64,000 bases of DNA. Origin: SMBSF63 sp034003545. GTDB taxonomy: Bacteria; Chloroflexota; Anaerolineae; Anaerolineales; Anaerolineaceae. The notes under the pieces are model-generated. The model searched no databases. It was not told the DNA's origin and worked only from the letters and a program-made list of their open reading frames with translations. Shown piece after piece: positions 17,297 to 26,407 of this stretch. The translations under genes were made by a program, and so were the position numbers. The DNA is taken from assembly GCA_964447155.1 (NCBI GenBank), contig CAYURM010000010.1:31389-95388 (forward strand), read 5' to 3'. Each line of letters starts with the position of its first letter. The first letter of the stretch is position 1.

Positions 17297-18481
17297 CTAT
17301 AGCACCTCTTGCAGGGTCTGGCAAACGTACGCCACTTCCTCCTCGGTGATCTTGCCGGAGAAGGGCAGGGCCAGGCCGCGCGCACCGAGGTCTTCCGTCA
17401 CAGGGAAATCGCCGGGCTGGAAGCCAAAACGCTCCATCATGTAGGGCTGCAAATGGATCGGGGCAAAATACGGCCGCACGGGTACGCCCCGTTCTTGCAG
17501 CCGCTCGGCCACCGCATCGCGCTGTGCGCCGGAATCCAGGCGGATGACGTAAACAAACCAGCTCATGCGGGTCGTCTCCGGCAGAATATGGGGAATTTCC
17601 ACGCCGGCCATATTGGCCAGACGTTGGTTGTACCACTCGGCAGCCTGCTCGCGGGTGCTGAGCAATTCAGCCAGGCGGGTCATTTGCACCGCGCCGATGG
17701 CCGCACTCATCTCATCCAGGCGGTAGTTATAGCCCAGATAAGTGTGCTGCAGCCAGGTATCGCCGGGGGCGCGTCCCTGGTTGCGCAAAGCCATCATGAA
17801 GCTGGCTTCCTCATCAAGATCGGTAACGATCATCCCGCCTTCGCCCGTGGTGATCTGCTTGTTGGGGTAGAAGGCAAACACGCCATAATCCCCCAGCGCA
17901 CCCGCCGGGTGGCCCTTGTACAGGGAGCCCAAGGCTTCACACGAGTCTTCAATGATCGGCACACCAGCTTCATCAGCGATCCCCTGCAGGGCATCATAGT
18001 CAGCAGGCTGGCCGAAAACGTCTACCGGCAGGAGGGCTTTCAACGGAGCGTCAGCGCTTGCGCCGCAGCGCGGCAGCCAGCGCTGCGCCGCTGCCCCGCC
18101 CGTCCGCAGGTCTCTGGCAGCTTCGGCAGCCAGTTTCGTGTCAATATTGCCTGTTTGGGGGTCAACATCTACAAACACCGGCACCGCATTTTCAAACAGA
18201 AGCACATTGCTAGACGCTACAAAAGAAAACGGGGTGGTGAGAACCCGATCGCCTGCACCAATGCCGGCAGCCCGGATGCACAGATGCAGGCCAGCCGTGC
18301 CGGAGTTGACCGAGATGGCATGTTTGAAGCCGAACTGGTCCCGGAAAGCGTTTTCAAAGGCCTGCACCTGCGGCCCCATGCTCAAATAGCGGGTCTCGAT
18401 CACCGCAATGACGGCTTCACGTTCGGCCTCAGTGAGGTCAGGAGAAGACATATTGACTTGGAGGGTATTTTTAGGTTTCAT
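17297..18481 (-). CDS. DegT/DnrJ/EryC1/StrS-family aminotransferase
   Basis: A 394-residue PLP enzyme. The PLP-binding lysine is in FYPNKQITTGEGGM, with the upstream DSCEALGS (PLP phosphate/ring Asp) and SVNSGTAGLHL. Family members aminate nucleotide-linked keto-sugars for surface polysaccharide. Between about residues 125 and 150 there is an Arg/Ala-rich segment (RTGGAAAQRWLPRCGASADA) that looks like an insertion. Bactofilin lies upstream on the same strand and the PH protein downstream. An internal ATG (18451) is an alternative start; neither has a clear ribosome binding site. Confidence 0.88.
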   Translation of the reverse strand: MKPKNTLQVNMSSPDLTEAEREAVIAVIETRYLSMGPQVQAFENAFRDQFGFKHAISVNSGTAGLHLCIRAAGIGAGDRVLTTPFSFVASSNVLLFENAVPVFVDVDPQTGNIDTKLAAEAARDLRTGGAAAQRWLPRCGASADAPLKALLPVDVFGQPADYDALQGIADEAGVPIIEDSCEALGSLYKGHPAGALGDYGVFAFYPNKQITTGEGGMIVTDLDEEASFMMALRNQGRAPGDTWLQHTYLGYNYRLDEMSAAIGAVQMTRLAELLSTREQAAEWYNQRLANMAGVEIPHILPETTRMSWFVYVIRLDSGAQRDAVAERLQERGVPVRPYFAPIHLQPYMMERFGFQPGDFPVTEDLGARGLALPFSGKITEEEVAYVCQTLQEVL

Positions 18482-18587
18482 CGTTTTGATTTTACTATGA
18501 ATTTACATTCTCAAAAAAAGCCCGCGGATCCACCGCCCCGCCTTCAGCCAGCGGCAACTGTTCAAGATCACAAATACGGCAGACTGA

Positions 18588-19040
18588 TCACTCTTCTTTG
18601 GCTTTGGGCAGAGTGGAAATCGGCCGTGTTTCCAGCGTGTCCCCTTCATCTGCTGCTTCCAGCTTCAAATCGACCTGCTCTTCCATACGTACCTGACCGC
18701 GAAGGAAAGCGCCTTCCTCGGTGGCGAAGGCATTCACGGTGACATCCCCCCATACCTGGCCTGATGAACGGATCTCAAGCCGTTCTGCGGTGATCGAGCC
18801 GCGCACCGCTCCGGCAATAATGACCGTATTGGCGCTCAGATTCTCGCAGGTCACACGCCCGGTTTCACCGACCACCACCAGCCCCTTGATGCCGATCTCG
18901 CCTTCAAACGTGCCTTCAATACGGATACCGCCGCTGCCGCGCAGGTTGCCCTTCCAGTTAATGCCCGGGCCCAGCACAGAAGTAACCCGTTCTGTGGGCG
19001 GGGCAGAAACCGGTGTGGGTGGTGCATTTTTACGAAACAT
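18588..19040 (-). CDS. Bactofilin (polymer-forming cytoskeletal protein)
   Basis: A 150-residue protein with the bactofilin repeat of six-residue beta-helix turns: GPGINWKGNLRGSGGIRIEG, GEIGIKGLVVVGETGRVTCE, VIIAGAVRGSI, LEIRSSGQVWGDV. Bactofilins polymerise into filaments that organise envelope or shape functions. The termini are short and disordered. CAGGAGG precedes the ATG. It is divergent from lactate permease and upstream of the DegT gene. Confidence 0.9.
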   Translation of the reverse strand: MFRKNAPPTPVSAPPTERVTSVLGPGINWKGNLRGSGGIRIEGTFEGEIGIKGLVVVGETGRVTCENLSANTVIIAGAVRGSITAERLEIRSSGQVWGDVTVNAFATEEGAFLRGQVRMEEQVDLKLEAADEGDTLETRPISTLPKAKEE

Positions 19041-19192
19041 AAGCCAAGCCTCCTGCGCATGCGGTCAACACATGCTGTATTAAGTCTTGTTATACCAAAT
19101 AGTAAGCCTTTTGCAAAGCAGGAACCGGGCTTTCTGAACGTTTAATTTGTAAGAAATTGCATTATCAGCTACTATTAACCGATTGCCGCCAG

Positions 19193-19253
19193 ACCAATTG
19201 GTGGCCCCAAAACACAAATTATCAAAAACGCGAAAATAAAAACCATATTGGTT
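19193..19253. promoter_or_regulatory. Two ACCA/TGGT palindromes before lactate permease
   Basis: ACCAATTGGT (19193-19202) and AACCATATTGGTT (19241-19253) are short palindromes with the same half-site, 38 bases apart, between the bactofilin and lactate permease starts. They may be operators; GntR-type lactate regulators use TGGT/ACCA half-sites. Confidence 0.4.
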
Positions 19254-19287
19254 GGAGATGCGCGACAGCATCCCAGGAGAAGAGCGA

Positions 19288-20922
19288 ATGCCCTGGCAAC
19301 AAATCTATGACCCGTTGAATAATCCTTTCCTGTCTACCCTGCTGGCGGCCCTGCCGGTGATTGTGCTGTTAGGCTGCCTGGGCATCCTGCGCATCAAGGC
19401 GCATATTTCCGCCTTGCTCGGGTTGGGCGTTGCCCTGATCGTCGCGGTATTGGTCTTTGGCCAGCCGGTTGGCATGGCCGCGGCATCTACCGTTTATGGC
19501 GCGGCCTATGGCTTGCTGCCCATCGGCTGGATCGTTTTCAATGTCATGTTCATGTACCGGCTGACGGAGCGCAAAGGATACTTCAGTATCCTGAAAGAAA
19601 GCCTGCGTTCGATCACCAGTGACCGGCGGCTGCAAGTGTTGCTGATTGCCTTCTGCCTGGGCGGCTTTTTTGAAGGTGCAGCGGGCTTCGGCACACCGGT
19701 TGCCATCACAGCAGCCATTATGATGGGCCTGGGTTTCTCCCCGCTGGCGGCTTCCGGGTTGTCCCTGATTGCCAACACGGCCCCGGTGGCCTTTGGCGGT
19801 CTGGGCACCCCAATGATCGCCCTGGCGCAGATCACCGGACTGGATGTATACGACCTGACGATGATGACCGGACGGCTGATCTCCATCTTTGCCGTGATCG
19901 TGCCCTTCTGGCTGGTGGCGGCTTTCGCTGGTATCAAACGGGCGTTTCAGGTCTGGCCCGCCCTTTTGGTTGCCGGTGGCAGCTTCGCCGTGGTGGAATT
20001 ATTCATCTCCAGCCGCTACGGCCCCTGGCTGGTGAACGTGATTGCCGGTCTGGTTTCGTTGATTCTAACTGTCCTTTTCCTGCTGGTGTGGAAGCCGCGC
20101 AAGGTCTATTTGATGGAAGGCGATGACGAGAACGCAAAAGAAGAAGCGCCCCAACATTCCCGCCGCGAGATCATTCAGGCGTGGATGCCCTGGGCCATTC
20201 TGAGCGTGCTGGTGCTCCTGTGGGGCCTGCCCGGTATCAACGCCATCCTGGACAAAACCACCCTGCGCATTGTCGTACCCGGCCTGCATAACCTGGTCAT
20301 GCGTATGCCGCCGGTTGTGGCCGAAGCGCACCTTGAGTCGGCCATTTATAAACTGAGCTGGCTGTCGGCCAGTGGATCAGGCATCCTCATCTCGGCGGTC
20401 ATTTCCGGCCTGGTGATGGGCTACTCCTTCAAGGAACTGCTAAAAACCTATTTCAAGACCTGCAAAGATCTGCGCTACTCTCTCCTGACCATTTCCGCAA
20501 TGATGGCACTGGGTTTCGTCACCCGCTTCAGCGGACTGGACGCCACCCTGGGGTTGACCTTTGCCAGAACGGGTGTACTGTACCCCTTCTTCGGCACCCT
20601 GTTGGGCTGGCTGGGCGTCGCCTTGACCGGCTCGGATACTTCCTCGAATGTCCTCTTCGGTTCCTTGCAAGTCATTACCGCTGTTCAGTTAGGTCTCAGC
20701 CCGCTGCTGATGGCCGCGGCCAACAGTGCCGGCGGGGTGATGGGCAAAATGATTGACGCGCAGAGCATTGTGGTCGCCTCCACGGCCACCGGCTGGCACG
20801 GCCACGAAAGTGATATTTTACGCTATGTCTTCTGGCACAGCCTGGTATTGGCAGCGCTGGTTGGGCTGGTGGTACTGCTTTTCGCATACCTTCCGCCCTT
20901 CACCCTGCTGGTGGTGCAGTAA
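19288..20922 (+). CDS. lctP: L-lactate permease (LctP family)
   Basis: A 544-residue inner-membrane transporter with about 13 helices. Its N-terminus MPWQQIYDPLNNPFLSTLLA and the blocks GGFFEGAAGFGTPVAI, NTAPVAFGGLGTP and LTGSDTSSNVLFG are hallmarks of the LctP family, which takes up L-lactate (and glycolate) with protons. AGGAGA lies eight bases before the chosen ATG at 19288. No lactate dehydrogenase is adjacent. The two palindromes upstream suggest local control. Confidence 0.95.
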   Translation: MPWQQIYDPLNNPFLSTLLAALPVIVLLGCLGILRIKAHISALLGLGVALIVAVLVFGQPVGMAAASTVYGAAYGLLPIGWIVFNVMFMYRLTERKGYFSILKESLRSITSDRRLQVLLIAFCLGGFFEGAAGFGTPVAITAAIMMGLGFSPLAASGLSLIANTAPVAFGGLGTPMIALAQITGLDVYDLTMMTGRLISIFAVIVPFWLVAAFAGIKRAFQVWPALLVAGGSFAVVELFISSRYGPWLVNVIAGLVSLILTVLFLLVWKPRKVYLMEGDDENAKEEAPQHSRREIIQAWMPWAILSVLVLLWGLPGINAILDKTTLRIVVPGLHNLVMRMPPVVAEAHLESAIYKLSWLSASGSGILISAVISGLVMGYSFKELLKTYFKTCKDLRYSLLTISAMMALGFVTRFSGLDATLGLTFARTGVLYPFFGTLLGWLGVALTGSDTSSNVLFGSLQVITAVQLGLSPLLMAAANSAGGVMGKMIDAQSIVVASTATGWHGHESDILRYVFWHSLVLAALVGLVVLLFAYLPPFTLLVVQ

Positions 20923-20979
20923 AATAGTAGTTACAGTACATCTATTGATCTACGCAAAAACAAGTTACTGCGTTCGTGA

Positions 20980-21003
20980 TGGCGAGGCATGCCCCGCCAC
21001 TAC
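20980..21003 (-). repeat. REP-like hairpin with GTAG foot (family TGGCG)
   Basis: On the minus strand: GTAG (21003-21000) then the stem-loop TGGCGGG GCATGC CTCGCCA (20999-20980), with one mismatch near the centre. It is a relative of the palindrome at 6191-6220 and lies between lactate permease and the TPR gene. Confidence 0.65.
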
Positions 21004-21064
21004 AGAAATGAAACAATTTACACGAAACGCATTAAACCCGCTACTGCAAGACAGAGGAGCTTTT

Positions 21065-22045
21065 ATGAACCCCCAAACCTCCCCCCAGCCCGAAAAGAAC
21101 CCCGGCCTGGCAATGATGGCAGCCGGTGACCTGGCGGGCGCCCGGGACGCCTTTGAACAGGCCCTGATCCTCGATGAGGACATTTTCGGGCCGGAAAGCA
21201 AGGAAGTCGCCGCCGATGCCCGTTACCTCGGCAATGTGCTCTGCCGCATGGGAGATTTTGCCGGTGCCCGTCCCTATTTTGAACGCGCTTTGCGCATCAC
21301 CCAGACTGTGTTCGGACTCGATTCACCGGAGACAGCGGTTGACGCGGGCAATTTCGGGGTGGTCTTGCAGCAATTGCAGGACTTTCCCGCCGCCCGCCAG
21401 CATTTTGAGCTGGCCCTGAAAAATGACGAAGCCGCCCTGGGTGCAGACCATCCCCAGGTGGCGATCGACCTGAGCCGCATTGCCAGTTTGCTGCGACAGA
21501 TCAATTTGGTGAAAGAAGCGCGCGATCTGTATGAGCGCGTGCTGACAATTGATGAGGCTGCCTTTGGCCCGGACAGCCTGGACGTGATCGAGGACTTGAA
21601 TCATCTCAGCCAGGTTTACCTGGAGCTGGGCGATCTTCCCGCGGCCCGAAGATGCCTGGAACGCATCGCAGCCGTGAGCACCCAGCAGTTTGGCATTAAC
21701 CACCCCCAAACTGCGGTTTTCCTGAACCGTCTGGGAGGTGTGCAACAGGCGCAGGGCGATCTGGTTTCTGCCGAGAAGTCGTACCGCCAGGCGCTGGAAA
21801 TTGACCGCGCGGCATTGGGCGAATCGCATCAGTCCCTGGCCCGTGACTGGAACAACCTCGGCGTGGTGCTGGAGAAAAAGAAAGACCGGCCCGGCGCGGA
21901 GGAAGCCTACCGCAAAGCTTTGAAAATCATGGAAGCCGTGCTCCCGCCAGACCACCCGTATCTGGCAGGCGCCAGGAAAAATCTGGCCCGGCTGGAAAAA
22001 GGAGAAGGCGGTGCACCGCAGCCGCACAAACGGATACTTTCTTAG
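21065..22045 (+). CDS. Kinesin-light-chain-like tetratricopeptide repeat protein
   Basis: A 326-residue soluble protein made almost wholly of 42-residue TPR units of the kinesin-light-chain type, seen as repeats of ARxxFExALxIDExxFGPDxPEVAxD (for example around residues 20-60, 62-102 and 230-272), about seven in all. Such proteins are protein-binding scaffolds. No enzymatic domain is visible. AGAGGAG precedes the ATG at 21065. The partner is unknown. Confidence 0.85.
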   Translation: MNPQTSPQPEKNPGLAMMAAGDLAGARDAFEQALILDEDIFGPESKEVAADARYLGNVLCRMGDFAGARPYFERALRITQTVFGLDSPETAVDAGNFGVVLQQLQDFPAARQHFELALKNDEAALGADHPQVAIDLSRIASLLRQINLVKEARDLYERVLTIDEAAFGPDSLDVIEDLNHLSQVYLELGDLPAARRCLERIAAVSTQQFGINHPQTAVFLNRLGGVQQAQGDLVSAEKSYRQALEIDRAALGESHQSLARDWNNLGVVLEKKKDRPGAEEAYRKALKIMEAVLPPDHPYLAGARKNLARLEKGEGGAPQPHKRILS

Positions 22046-22080
22046 CACTGATAAAGCACTGCTTTCCCACCAAAAAATGC

Positions 22081-22086
22081 TATACT
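22081..22086 (+). promoter_or_regulatory. Extended -10 promoter (TGC TATACT)
   Basis: TATACT at 22081-22086 with TG two bases upstream, 55 bases before the ATG of the 203-residue protein. No clear -35 box. Confidence 0.5.
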
Positions 22087-22141
22087 GGAATCAGTGAATA
22101 TTCAGGCGCATGCCTGCCGAGAAAACAAGAAAGGAACCGAG

Positions 22142-22753
22142 ATGAACGAAAATTTGATGAAAAATGAACTCGATCGCGAAGCAGCCCAAGAAGAAGGGCT
22201 TGCGGAAAATTTACAGATCATTGATGATGAGGTAAAAGTGGAAGATATCCACGTGGGCAGCATTCAGGCCCAGCAGGTTGACCTGCATCAAAGCGCGGTA
22301 GAGACGTTAAACAGCGCACAGACGACAGCTCGTTTCAGTGCGGTGGCCCGCTCCACCAGTGAGCAATTGAACATGGATTTTGGCGCCATCGGTGTCATGA
22401 AAACAGGTGATGCACAACTGAAGGCTTCTGCAGCGGGCGTGATCGTGGCCGATGAGGGAGTCAACATGGACATCTCGCGCGCGCAGGTCATCCTCTCCCG
22501 CGGGAACGTGGTCATGGACAAATCCATGGCGGTTGTGGCCGGAGGGCGCAAGGTCAAGGCCGAAAATAGCAATGTCGTTTTTCTGTTGGCGGGCAAAGTG
22601 GAAGGCAGCGTGCAGCCTCTGTTTGGCTCGCGCGAATCGTTGATCTTCGGGGCTGTGGCTGGTCTGGTTGGTGGCATCCTCGTCCTGACCGGACGCCTGT
22701 TCAAGAATCTGGGCAATCAGGAGCATCACCAGAATGAGAATCAAGACGACTAA
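22142..22753 (+). CDS. Unknown protein, predicted beta-solenoid with C-terminal membrane helix
   Basis: A 203-residue protein I do not recognise. Residues 1-35 are charged and helical; about 35-165 is a run of short alternating hydrophobic strands with periodic small and Asn/Asp turns (VGSIQAQQVDLHQSAVETLN, DEGVNMDISRAQVILSRGNV) that suggests a beta-solenoid like bactofilin. Then comes a transmembrane helix (SLIFGAVAGLVGGILVLTGRL) and a hydrophilic tail ending ENQDD. AAAGGAACC precedes the ATG at 22142. It precedes adenosine deaminase by 17 bases and is likely co-transcribed. Confidence 0.7.
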   Translation: MNENLMKNELDREAAQEEGLAENLQIIDDEVKVEDIHVGSIQAQQVDLHQSAVETLNSAQTTARFSAVARSTSEQLNMDFGAIGVMKTGDAQLKASAAGVIVADEGVNMDISRAQVILSRGNVVMDKSMAVVAGGRKVKAENSNVVFLLAGKVEGSVQPLFGSRESLIFGAVAGLVGGILVLTGRLFKNLGNQEHHQNENQDD

Positions 22754-22770
22754 ATGCTGATGGAGAGCCG

Positions 22771-23766
22771 ATGATTGACAAAACCTTCCCGCTGGTTGAA
22801 TTACACCGTCACCTGGATGGTAATATGCGCCTGGAGACCGTGCTGGAACTGGGTTTGCATTACGGTCTGCCCCTGCCCGCCGCCGACCTGCAAAGCTTGC
22901 GCCCCTTTGTGCAGGTTACCGAGCCAAAGCCGAGCCTGATGGCCTTCCTGGAAAAATTCCACTGGCCGATCGCGATCCTCAAGGACATGGATGCTGTGCG
23001 GCGCATCGCTTATGAAAACATGGAGGACGCCGCCCGTGAGGGCATCGCCTATATTGAGCTGCGCTTCAGCCCCTGGTTCATGGCAGAGGCCAATCACCTC
23101 GATCCGGCTGGTGTGGTGGAAGCCGTGGTTGATGGCGTACAGGCCGGGGAACGGGATTTCGGCGTCAAAGCCAACCTGATTGGCATTCTCAGCCGCACCT
23201 ACGGCGTGGACATCGCCTGGAAAGAGCTGGACGCCCTCCTCACCCAAAAAGATCATCTTGTTGCGCTTGACCTGGCAGGGGATGAAAGCAACTATCCTGC
23301 CCAACTCTTCACCGGCCATTTCGCCAAAGGCCGGGATGCGGGCTGGCAGGTCACCGTACATGCCGGCGAGGTGATGGGCCCGGAAAGCGTTTGGTCAGCG
23401 CTGCATCATCTTAAGGCTGAGCGCATCGGCCATGCCACCCGTTCTTTCGAAGACCCGGCGTTGATCGATTATCTGCTTGAACACCACATTGGGGTTGAAG
23501 TCAGCCTGACCAGCAACGTGCAAACCAGTGTGGTGACAGACTACGCCGCCCACCCACTGCGCCAGTTTCTGGAACGCGGCGTACTGGCGACCCTGAACAC
23601 CGATGATCCCGGCATCAGCGGGATTGACCTGCACCATGAATATGAAACCGCCGCGCCAGCCGCCGGGCTTTCGCCAGAGATGATCCGCCAGGCGCAGCGC
23701 AATGCGCTTGAAACGGCTTTTCTTTCTCCGAATGAAAAGCAATCCCTGCTGAATCATCGCAAATAA
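22771..23766 (+). CDS. add: Adenosine deaminase
   Basis: A 331-residue zinc amidohydrolase. Metal ligands are the HxH of ELHRHLDGN (residues 11-13), the His in VTVHAGEV, and the Asp pair in LNTDDPGISG; the catalytic Glu is in HAGE and a second His in ERIGHAT. It converts adenosine (and deoxyadenosine) to inosine in purine salvage. The length matches the family. It is separate from the MTA-type deaminase at 46-47 kb. GAGAGCCG lies before the ATG. Confidence 0.93.
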   Translation: MIDKTFPLVELHRHLDGNMRLETVLELGLHYGLPLPAADLQSLRPFVQVTEPKPSLMAFLEKFHWPIAILKDMDAVRRIAYENMEDAAREGIAYIELRFSPWFMAEANHLDPAGVVEAVVDGVQAGERDFGVKANLIGILSRTYGVDIAWKELDALLTQKDHLVALDLAGDESNYPAQLFTGHFAKGRDAGWQVTVHAGEVMGPESVWSALHHLKAERIGHATRSFEDPALIDYLLEHHIGVEVSLTSNVQTSVVTDYAAHPLRQFLERGVLATLNTDDPGISGIDLHHEYETAAPAAGLSPEMIRQAQRNALETAFLSPNEKQSLLNHRK

Positions 23767-23796
23767 CCATTCATTCAATCAGATCCTGTCCATTCA

Positions 23797-23830
23797 AAAA
23801 CGCTTTCTCGAGACCTTGGGGAGCGTTTTC
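23797..23830 (+). terminator. Terminator after adenosine deaminase
   Basis: AAAACGCT (23797-23804) pairs with AGCGTTTT (23822-23829), with the loop partly paired, followed by CTTTC. It lies 31 bases after the stop. Confidence 0.65.
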
Positions 23831-23875
23831 TTTCGGATTGTGATATTCCTCACAGATTAATATGATAAATGGCGG

Positions 23876-23937
23876 TTGTCAAAATTTGGGACAGGTATAC
23901 AATTCATCATTGTAGGTATAGAGACCAACGAATTGGT
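23876..23937 (+). promoter_or_regulatory. Promoter and possible operator of the OsmC gene
   Basis: TTGTCA (23876-23881), a 16-base spacer and TACAAT (23898-23903) form a promoter. A palindrome ACCA-ACGAAT-TGGT (23924-23937) lies just downstream of the likely start site and could be an operator; its half-sites match those before lactate permease. Confidence 0.5.
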
Positions 23938-23982
23938 TGTTTTAACAATTAACGCATAGCAAAAACACAAAGGAGAATGCCA

Positions 23983-24420
23983 ATGGCAGCAAATAAAAAT
24001 GTGAAGATCAATGCTGTAGGAAAAGAGAAATTTCTCATCGAACTGACGACCGGTGAGTTCACCGCATATATCGACCAGCCCGAAGCCTTAGGCGGCGACA
24101 ATTCTGCACCTTCTCCCCTGCACTACTTCCTGTGGGCATTGGGCGGTTGTATCGTTACCATTGGAAAAATTGTTGCCAAACAGCAGCGCATTGACCTGCG
24201 CGGCATGGAATGCTCCGTTGAAGGCGGGCTGAACTCGGCTGTCCTGATGGGCAAGAGCGACGAAGACCGTGCCGGTTTTATGGACCTCAAACTGGTTGTC
24301 AAGATTGATGCGGACATGACCCAGGAAGAGAAAGAAGCCTTCATCGAAGCAGTGGATGCCCGCTGCCCGATCTCTGACAACATCATGAACACCACCCCCA
24401 TCGAGTTCGAAATCGTATAA
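23983..24420 (+). CDS. OsmC/Ohr-family peroxiredoxin-like protein
   Basis: A 145-residue OsmC-fold protein. The two redox cysteines are visible in ALGGCIVTIGKIVAK and DARCPISDNI, as expected for the family of thiol-dependent peroxidases acting on organic hydroperoxides; the substrate is not certain. Two ATGs are possible; that at 23983 is preferred because the AAAGGAG site is seven bases upstream, while the one at 23977 is only one or two bases from it. A bidirectional terminator follows downstream. Confidence 0.88.
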   Translation: MAANKNVKINAVGKEKFLIELTTGEFTAYIDQPEALGGDNSAPSPLHYFLWALGGCIVTIGKIVAKQQRIDLRGMECSVEGGLNSAVLMGKSDEDRAGFMDLKLVVKIDADMTQEEKEAFIEAVDARCPISDNIMNTTPIEFEIV

Positions 24421-24550
24421 TTGCGATCACAAGACCAGATCGAAACCTCCCGCAGGGATGTTCGCTGTGTGAAGGGTATAAAGCCAAAATCTTCACCAGC
24501 ATGCGAAAGTCAGGTCAAGTCCAACCTGCGGGAGGAAACCCCGCCTGGAG

Positions 24551-24586
24551 AAAAAACGCCCGCAGACATTAAATCTGCGGGCGTTT
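24551..24586. terminator. Bidirectional terminator between OsmC and the CcdA-like gene
   Basis: A 13-bp stem, AAACGCCCGCAGA (24554-24566) with TCTGCGGGCGTTT (24574-24586). On the minus strand it is followed by a T-run, and it lies 26 bases after the CcdA-like stop. It can also stop readthrough from OsmC. Confidence 0.85.
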
Positions 24587-24611
24587 GCATATTTCAGACA
24601 GAACGTTCTTG

Positions 24612-26264
24612 TTACAGCAATAGCGAGAATACCAGCCATACGCTCAAACTCAAAAACAGAACGGTCATCCCCAGCTTGACAGCAGCAGAGTGTCTCTCCA
24701 TGAATCCCACCAGGTCTTTGGATGTCGTCCCGTAAAACGCCAGAATAAAGACCACGATCAAAGGCACAATGAACATCAAATTGTACAGCACCAGGAAGCC
24801 GATCGCCTGAGCGCGCAGGTCAGGGTTGCTGCTCACCGCGATGATCGTGGGCAGGTACACCTGCCCGGTGCAGGCCAACTCCAGAAAGGAAACCACCAGT
24901 CCGGTCACAAAAGCCCCGCCCACATACGCCGTCTGGTTGCGTCCCTTGCGGATGGTAGCATTGATGCGTTTGCGCAGCGGTTCCGGCAGTTTCAATGCCA
25001 TATCCGCTGTGCCGCCGCGGCGCACTTTAAAGAAGTCCATCAGGCTGAACACGGCCAGGCCAAAACACAGCAGGGCGGTGATGCCGTATACCCAGCGGCT
25101 GATCACGGTCAGGGTATCACCCAGCAGGTCCAGAACTTTATAGAAACCCAGGCCCACGGCCAGGTAGGCAATGAATACGCCAATCGTAAAGGACGCCCCG
25201 ACCGCCAGCACTTCTTTGCCCTTGCGCCCGCTCAATGTCAGATAGGACACAAAAAAGACCAGCGTAGCAAAGGCACACGGATTCAGCCCATCCACCAGAC
25301 CGGCAAAAATAACGGCTGCCCAGCTCATTGATTTGAACAGATCTTCAATCCCGCTTTGTGAAGGGTCGTACGTCTCCCAAATCTTGCTGGTGCCGTTGGC
25401 TTCGTGTTTCAACAGGGCCTGTTCCACCACGGCCGGGGTGATCTCGTCTTCCCCAAACCAGGCTTCATCAGCGATGAACAAGGCTGGCGAATGCAAATCT
25501 TGCGTCTTTCGCCCGGCTTTTTTGGTCAACCAATCTGCCAGACCGGCATTGTCATAGATGTTGAATTCTTCGATGATCAACTGGGGATAACGGCTGCGCA
25601 GGTAGTTCAGGTCTGCTTCCACCCGGCTGCACGACTGACAGCCCGTCTGATAGAAATAAACCGCATAGATGGGTGCATTCGTTTCACAGGCTTCGGGATC
25701 ATCCTCTGTACAAATTTCAGGATTGGCAAAATCAACATCACCATTACCATTCAGGTTGAATGGCTCCAGACCGGGAATCACCGGCCAATCCATCCCGCCC
25801 GCCAAAATTGCCTGGCGAACGGTCGCATCCAGGCGGGACAGGGAGTCTTCTTCGCCGATAATGATCTCGTTACCGATAATCGTGGTGGGCAGGCCGCGAT
25901 TTTCGGGCGCGATGCCAAATACTTCCTCAGCCTTGATCAATAATTCATAATCATCCGGGTTGTCAATCTTCAACAGACGCAAGTCCAGCAAGGCGCCGTA
26001 CTCTGCCTGTAACGGTTGAATGACTTCTTCGTAAACCGTTTTGCAGTGGGCACAATCTTCTGAATAAAAATACAACCCGTGTACCTGACCTTCGACTTCT
26101 TCGACCATAGCAGGCCCAACCTGCGGGCCGGCTGCCGGAGGCACAACCGGCGTTGACTGGAGAATGACGACCGGATTTGTCCCCTGTGCTTCTACGGTTA
26201 CCGGCAAGATCAACAGTAGAAGGAAAGAAAATATCAAGGCAATTGCTGTCGTCCACTTCGACAT
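24612..26264 (-). CDS. Thioredoxin-CcdA (DsbD-like) membrane thiol reductase
   Basis: A 550-residue protein: signal peptide to about residue 27; a first thioredoxin-like domain with CAHC (71-74); a second with CQSC (around 200); then six or more transmembrane helices of the CcdA/DsbD type with DGLNPCAFATLVFFVSYL and ELACTGQVYLPTI, each holding one of the two membrane cysteines. It should carry electrons across the membrane to exported thiols, possibly for cytochrome c maturation or periplasmic protein repair. Two outside thioredoxin domains with one CcdA unit is an uncommon order. AAATGAGGAAAC precedes the ATG. NifX-like and XRE genes lie upstream. Confidence 0.87.
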   Translation of the reverse strand: MSKWTTAIALIFSFLLLLILPVTVEAQGTNPVVILQSTPVVPPAAGPQVGPAMVEEVEGQVHGLYFYSEDCAHCKTVYEEVIQPLQAEYGALLDLRLLKIDNPDDYELLIKAEEVFGIAPENRGLPTTIIGNEIIIGEEDSLSRLDATVRQAILAGGMDWPVIPGLEPFNLNGNGDVDFANPEICTEDDPEACETNAPIYAVYFYQTGCQSCSRVEADLNYLRSRYPQLIIEEFNIYDNAGLADWLTKKAGRKTQDLHSPALFIADEAWFGEDEITPAVVEQALLKHEANGTSKIWETYDPSQSGIEDLFKSMSWAAVIFAGLVDGLNPCAFATLVFFVSYLTLSGRKGKEVLAVGASFTIGVFIAYLAVGLGFYKVLDLLGDTLTVISRWVYGITALLCFGLAVFSLMDFFKVRRGGTADMALKLPEPLRKRINATIRKGRNQTAYVGGAFVTGLVVSFLELACTGQVYLPTIIAVSSNPDLRAQAIGFLVLYNLMFIVPLIVVFILAFYGTTSKDLVGFMERHSAAVKLGMTVLFLSLSVWLVFSLLL

Positions 26265-26407
26265 AGTTGTTTCCTCATTTGGTAAATCATTTTTGATGCT
26301 TATCAATGTACAGACTGTTTGGTCCCGAATAAAGCCTGAAAAGAATCTGCACACTGGGCAGATTCTATCAGATGTTTCCAAATATGCAAAACCGCGTTCG
26401 TTTTAAA

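Noticed and set aside
16385..17302. 305-codon plus-strand frame
   Set aside because: Antisense to the PH-domain membrane gene; Gln/His-rich with no fold.
17309..18742. 477-codon plus-strand frame
   Set aside because: It lies opposite the DegT aminotransferase, whose motifs are clear; the plus frame has no motif and is rich in His/Gln/Arg, typical of an antisense shadow.
24446..24535. CCTCCCGCAGG ... CCTGCGGGAGG inverted repeat
   Set aside because: The arms are about 70 bases apart with no foot or U-tract; perhaps a chance repeat or relic, so not listed as a feature.
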